A stretch of 7,780 nucleotides of DNA, from NCBI GenBank assembly GCA_041485125.1, contig JBGPIT010000246.1:1-7780 (forward strand). Reading direction: 5' to 3'. This stretch comes from JBGPIT01 sp041485125 (GTDB lineage: Bacteria; Desulfobacterota; Binatia; UTPRO1). Position 1 is the stretch's first letter; the number at the start of each line of letters is the position of its first letter. Positions 5,447-7,780 of the stretch are shown in pieces. Under the pieces are notes generated by a model. It saw only the letters and a program-made list of their open reading frames with translations. It did not search any database and was not told the DNA's origin. Position numbers and translations under genes: made by a program.

Positions 5447-5477
5447 CGCCGCGTTTCTTCCGGAAACGCGGCGTTTT
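5447..5477 (+). terminator. intrinsic terminator of the secreted-protein gene
   Basis: An 11-bp perfect stem, CGCCGCGTTTC (5447-5457) with GAAACGCGGCG (5463-5473), and a 5-base TTCCG loop are followed by TTTTC. It lies 64 bp after the stop at 5382 and before the dgt promoter region. The T-tract is only on the plus-strand side. Confidence 0.88.
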
Positions 5478-5479
5478 CA

Positions 5480-5509
5480 TTGGCCGATCGCCCTCCGCTG
5501 GGGTAGGAT
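5480..5509 (+). promoter_or_regulatory. candidate promoter of the dgt operon
   Basis: TTGGCC (5480-5485) and TAGGAT (5504-5509) are 18 bp apart, each with four of six consensus matches. It lies just after the terminator and would start transcription about 15 bases before ATG 5532. The position is favourable but the match is only moderate. Confidence 0.35.
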
Positions 5510-5531
5510 TCCGCCGTCTTCCGGATCCTCC

Positions 5532-6695
5532 ATGAATCTCTCGAATCTGGGCACCGAGCTGCTCCGCCGCGAGACGGCGAACCTCGCACCGTACGCGACG
5601 CGCAGTACGGACACGCGCGGGCGCGTGTACCCCGAGGCCGAGCACAGCTTCCGCCTGCCGTTCCAGCGCGACCGCGACCGCGTCATCCACAGCTCCGCGT
5701 TCCGGCGCCTCGAGTACAAGACCCAGGTCTTCGTGAACCACGAGGGTGACTACTACCGCACCCGGCTCACGCACTCGATCGAGGCGGCGCAGATCACCCG
5801 CACGCTCTGCCGTACCCTCGGCCTGAACGAGGACGTCGGCGAGGCGGTCGCCTTGTCGCACGACCTCGGCCACACTCCGTTCGGCCACGCCGGCGAGCGG
5901 GTGCTGAACCGGCTCATGGAGGCGCACGGCGGCTTCGAGCACAACGCCCAGAGCCTGCGCATCGTCGACATCCTGGAGGAGCGCTACCCCGACTTCCCCG
6001 GCTTGAACCTGTCGTGGGAGATCCGCGAGGGGATCGTCAAGCATTCGTCGGACTACGACCGGCCGCTGGTGCTGCAGTTCGATCCCGAGGTGAAGCCGGT
6101 CCTCGAGGCGCAGATCGTCGACTATGCGGACGAGATCGCTTACAACAGTCACGACATCGATGACGGCCTGAAGTCGGAGATGTTGACGCCGGAGGATCTC
6201 GCCGACGTCGAGCTCTGGCGCGAGGCGCACGATTGGGTCGCGTATCACCACGCCGCCGCGAGCGCCTCGGTGCAGCGCTATCAGACGGTTCGCCGCATCA
6301 TCGATCGTCTTGCGACCGACATGATCGAAGCCATCCGCACTCGCATCGAGGAGCATCGCATCCGGAGTCTCGCCGACGTCCGGCGGTGCCCGATTCGGCT
6401 CGCCGGCTTCGGCACCGAGATGGCGGCACGCAATCGCGCGCTCAAGGCCGTCCTGCTCGAGCGGCTCTACAGCCACTACCGCGTGACGCGCATGGCGATG
6501 AAAGCGCAGAAGATCATGACCGATCTCTTCCAAACCTACATGGCCGAGCCGCACCAGATGCCGCCGCACGTCCATAGCCGTATCGAGGCGGGGGAACCGA
6601 CCGCGCGCGTAGTCGCGGATTACATAGCTGGCATGACCGACCGCTTCGCTCTCGACGAGTACAAGAAGCTGTTCGATCCTTACGAACGGGTGTGA
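5532..6695 (+). CDS. dgt: deoxyguanosinetriphosphate triphosphohydrolase (dGTPase)
   Basis: A 387-residue HD-domain enzyme that hydrolyses dGTP (in many homologues other dNTPs) to the deoxynucleoside and inorganic triphosphate, controlling the cytosolic dNTP pool. HSFRLPFQRDRDRVIHSSAF (38-57), RRLEYKTQVF (58-67) and RTRLTHSIE (76-84) are family signatures. His81, His110-Asp111 (in SHDLGHTPFGHAGE) and Asp199 (in YADEIAYNSHDIDDGL) form the metal-binding H...HD...D set. HNAQSLRIV (136-144) is also typical. The length of about 390 suits the shorter, type-2-like dGTPase group; E. coli Dgt is longer. No strong Shine-Dalgarno precedes ATG 5532, but MNLSNLG leads straight into the conserved N-terminal region. 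It heads an operon with the TPR gene 4 bp downstream. Confidence 0.95.
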   Translation: MNLSNLGTELLRRETANLAPYATRSTDTRGRVYPEAEHSFRLPFQRDRDRVIHSSAFRRLEYKTQVFVNHEGDYYRTRLTHSIEAAQITRTLCRTLGLNEDVGEAVALSHDLGHTPFGHAGERVLNRLMEAHGGFEHNAQSLRIVDILEERYPDFPGLNLSWEIREGIVKHSSDYDRPLVLQFDPEVKPVLEAQIVDYADEIAYNSHDIDDGLKSEMLTPEDLADVELWREAHDWVAYHHAAASASVQRYQTVRRIIDRLATDMIEAIRTRIEEHRIRSLADVRRCPIRLAGFGTEMAARNRALKAVLLERLYSHYRVTRMAMKAQKIMTDLFQTYMAEPHQMPPHVHSRIEAGEPTARVVADYIAGMTDRFALDEYKKLFDPYERV

Positions 6696-6699
6696 GCTC

Positions 6700-7329
6700 A
6701 TGAAAAAAACCGTCGATCTCCTGATCCATCTCGACGACCACAAGCACGATAGTCTCGGACGGCTGTTCCTCGACGAGAACGACGAGCGCGAGATGAAGCG
6801 GGTGCTGCGGCAGTACTTGGGCTCGAAGGTCGCGATCAAGCAGGCGACCGTCGAGGGCTCGCGCCTGCGAGTACGCGTCGAGGTCACCGACTTCCAGGCC
6901 GAGAGCGACAACCTGGTGCGTCTGTCGCGCGACCTCTCCAGCCGCGCCCGGCCGCAAGCGGCGCTCGGTCAGCTCGAGGAGGCGCTCAAGATCTTCCCGC
7001 TGAACGGCTCGGCGCTGAAAGGGCTCGGTCGCGCCTGCTACGGGAAGGCCGACTACGCCGGTGCCGCGGCGTTCTTCGTGCGCGCCAACGAGGTGCTGCG
7101 CGAGGACGGCGAGGCGCTGCGCGCGCTCGGCACGATCTCGCTGCGCGAAGGCCGCGAGGCGAGCGCGGTCACGTACTTCCAGCGCGCCGTCACCTCGAAC
7201 CCCAAGGACGAGACCGCGGTGCGTGCGCTCGAGCAGCTGCGCGAGCGCGTCGCGAGCCGCTTCAAGGCGCACGCCGAAGCGGAGAAGCCGGAGCCCCGCG
7301 GTCAGCTGCCGCGCTCGCGCAGCCGCTGA
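6700..7329 (+). CDS. TPR-repeat protein with an unassigned N-terminal region
   Basis: A 209-residue protein. Residues about 85-169 are tetratricopeptide repeats: QAALGQLEEALKIFPLN (86-102, partial), GSALKGLGRACYGKADYAGA (103-122) through residue 135, and a third unit from 136 to 169 (EALRALGTISLREGREASAV, 138-157). These make a helical scaffold for protein-protein contacts. Residues 1-80 are not recognised: MKKTVDLLIHLDDHKHDSLG, then alternating polar and hydrophobic strands around 43-63 (VAIKQATVEGSRLRVRVEVT, 44-63), possibly a small alpha/beta fold. The C-terminus (188-209) is charged and basic, probably disordered. No signal peptide or membrane segment is seen, so it is likely cytosolic. 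It begins 4 bp after dgt, with only a weak ribosome-binding site, and ends 1 bp before the GFA gene. A partner for dGTPase is a possible but untested idea. Confidence 0.85.
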   Translation: MKKTVDLLIHLDDHKHDSLGRLFLDENDEREMKRVLRQYLGSKVAIKQATVEGSRLRVRVEVTDFQAESDNLVRLSRDLSSRARPQAALGQLEEALKIFPLNGSALKGLGRACYGKADYAGAAAFFVRANEVLREDGEALRALGTISLREGREASAVTYFQRAVTSNPKDETAVRALEQLRERVASRFKAHAEAEKPEPRGQLPRSRSR

Positions 7330-7330
7330 C

Positions 7331-7696
7331 GTGCCGACCTACGAGGGCGGCTGCCACTGCGGCAGCGTGCGCTTCGAGGTGACGACCGACCTCGCGCGCG
7401 TCAGCGACTGCAACTGCTCGATGTGCACGATGAAGGGCTTCCTGCACCTGATCGTGCCGCCCGAGCAGTTCCGGCTGATCGCGGGCGCCGACGATCTCAC
7501 CACCTACCAGTTCAACACCCGCACCGCGCGCCACACCTTCTGCCGTCACTGCGGCATCCACGCGTTCTACGTGCCGCGCTCCGATCCCGACAAGATCGAC
7601 GTCAACGCGCGCTGCCTGCGCGACGTCGACGTGGCGTCGCTCACGATCGTGCCGTTCGACGGTCGCAACTGGGAGCAAGCGATCCACACGCGCTGA
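7331..7696 (+). CDS. GFA family (CENP-V/GFA domain) zinc protein
   Basis: A 121-residue protein covering a single GFA domain, the fold of glutathione-dependent formaldehyde-activating enzyme; most members have no known substrate. The zinc ligands are in the expected places: Cys8 and Cys10 (GGCHCGSVRFEV), Cys27, Cys29 and Cys32 (SDCNCSMCTMKG), and Cys71 and Cys74 (TFCRHCGIHAFY). The core between them (TYQFNTRTARHTFCRHCG, 58-75) is typical. The start is GTG at 7331-7333, one base after the stop of the TPR gene. A frame extends upstream, but it overlaps the TPR gene, and MPTYEGGCHCG is the normal family N-terminus. No strong Shine-Dalgarno is seen, so translation is likely coupled to the TPR gene. 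Whether it acts on S-hydroxymethylglutathione cannot be decided; no formaldehyde dehydrogenase gene is nearby. Confidence 0.92.
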   Translation: MPTYEGGCHCGSVRFEVTTDLARVSDCNCSMCTMKGFLHLIVPPEQFRLIAGADDLTTYQFNTRTARHTFCRHCGIHAFYVPRSDPDKIDVNARCLRDVDVASLTIVPFDGRNWEQAIHTR

Positions 7697-7725
7697 CGGG
7701 ACGCGGTCTCGAGTGGAGGGCGGCG

Positions 7726-7779
7726 TCAGTCGCGACGGTCGCCAGATGGCGCCGGTGCGTACTCGATCATCATGACCGC
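7726..7779 (-). CDS. C-terminal fragment of a convergent gene (cut by window edge)
   Basis: On the minus strand an open frame enters from the window edge, reads AVMMIEYAPAPSGDRRD and stops at TGA (7726-7728). It lies 29 bp from the stop of the GFA gene, a normal convergent spacing, and the plus strand holds only short stop-ridden frames here. With 17 codons visible, no family can be named and the coding call is tentative. Confidence 0.35.
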   Translation of the reverse strand, partial: AVMMIEYAPAPSGDRRD

Positions 7780-7780
7780 G

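Noticed and set aside
5172..6911. A 579-codon minus-strand open frame
   Set aside because: It lies antisense to the secreted-protein tail, the terminator and the whole dgt gene. It crosses a clear terminator and shows no family motif.
7061..7330. Upstream extension of the GFA frame into the TPR gene
   Set aside because: The extension is Arg/Ser/Cys-rich out-of-frame translation of the TPR coding sequence; the family N-terminus starts at GTG 7331.

Overview
This is an ordinary-looking chromosomal window from a GC-rich bacterium. Coding density is high, third positions are mostly G or C, and several genes start with GTG. The gene set (riboflavin synthase alpha chain, crotonase, Bcp peroxiredoxin, dGTPase, GFA protein, exported proteins with Sec-type signals) fits a GC-rich Gram-negative such as a deltaproteobacterial, Myxococcota or Binatota-like lineage. 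That placement is an inference; no phylogenetic marker is present. I see no RNA gene, insertion sequence, CRISPR array, attachment site or phage gene.

Layout. Bases 1-2120 are a minus-strand envelope cluster read from right to left: a DUF445 membrane protein, two small proteins (73 and 77 aa) with a C-terminal membrane segment, and the N-terminus of a YihY/BrkB-type membrane protein cut by the window edge. A 96-bp divergent gap (2121-2216) separates it from plus-strand genes: riboflavin synthase alpha-type protein, a crotonase whose ATG overlaps the preceding stop by one base, and a Bcp-type peroxiredoxin with a perfect Shine-Dalgarno. A convergent small exported Pro-rich protein lies on the minus strand (4139-4408). 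Bases 4409-4728 form the only long non-coding gap. It separates that gene from a divergent plus-strand secreted protein of unknown family (4729-5382), which ends in a strong intrinsic terminator.

Bases 5532-7696 form a tight plus-strand operon: dGTPase (HD domain), a TPR protein with an unassigned N-terminal region, and a GFA-family zinc protein, with gaps of 4 and 1 bp. A short minus-strand reading frame at the right edge is probably the C-terminus of a convergent gene.

How the genes work together. The minus-strand cluster looks like an envelope module. The central plus-strand genes combine flavin synthesis, CoA-thioester chemistry and peroxide detoxification, but their grouping does not define a pathway. 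The dgt operon pairs dNTP-pool control with two accessory proteins of unknown connection. The most notable points are a riboflavin synthase whose N-terminal barrel lacks two residues normally conserved at the active site, and two exported proteins that I cannot assign to a family. I found no convincing undescribed multi-gene system.
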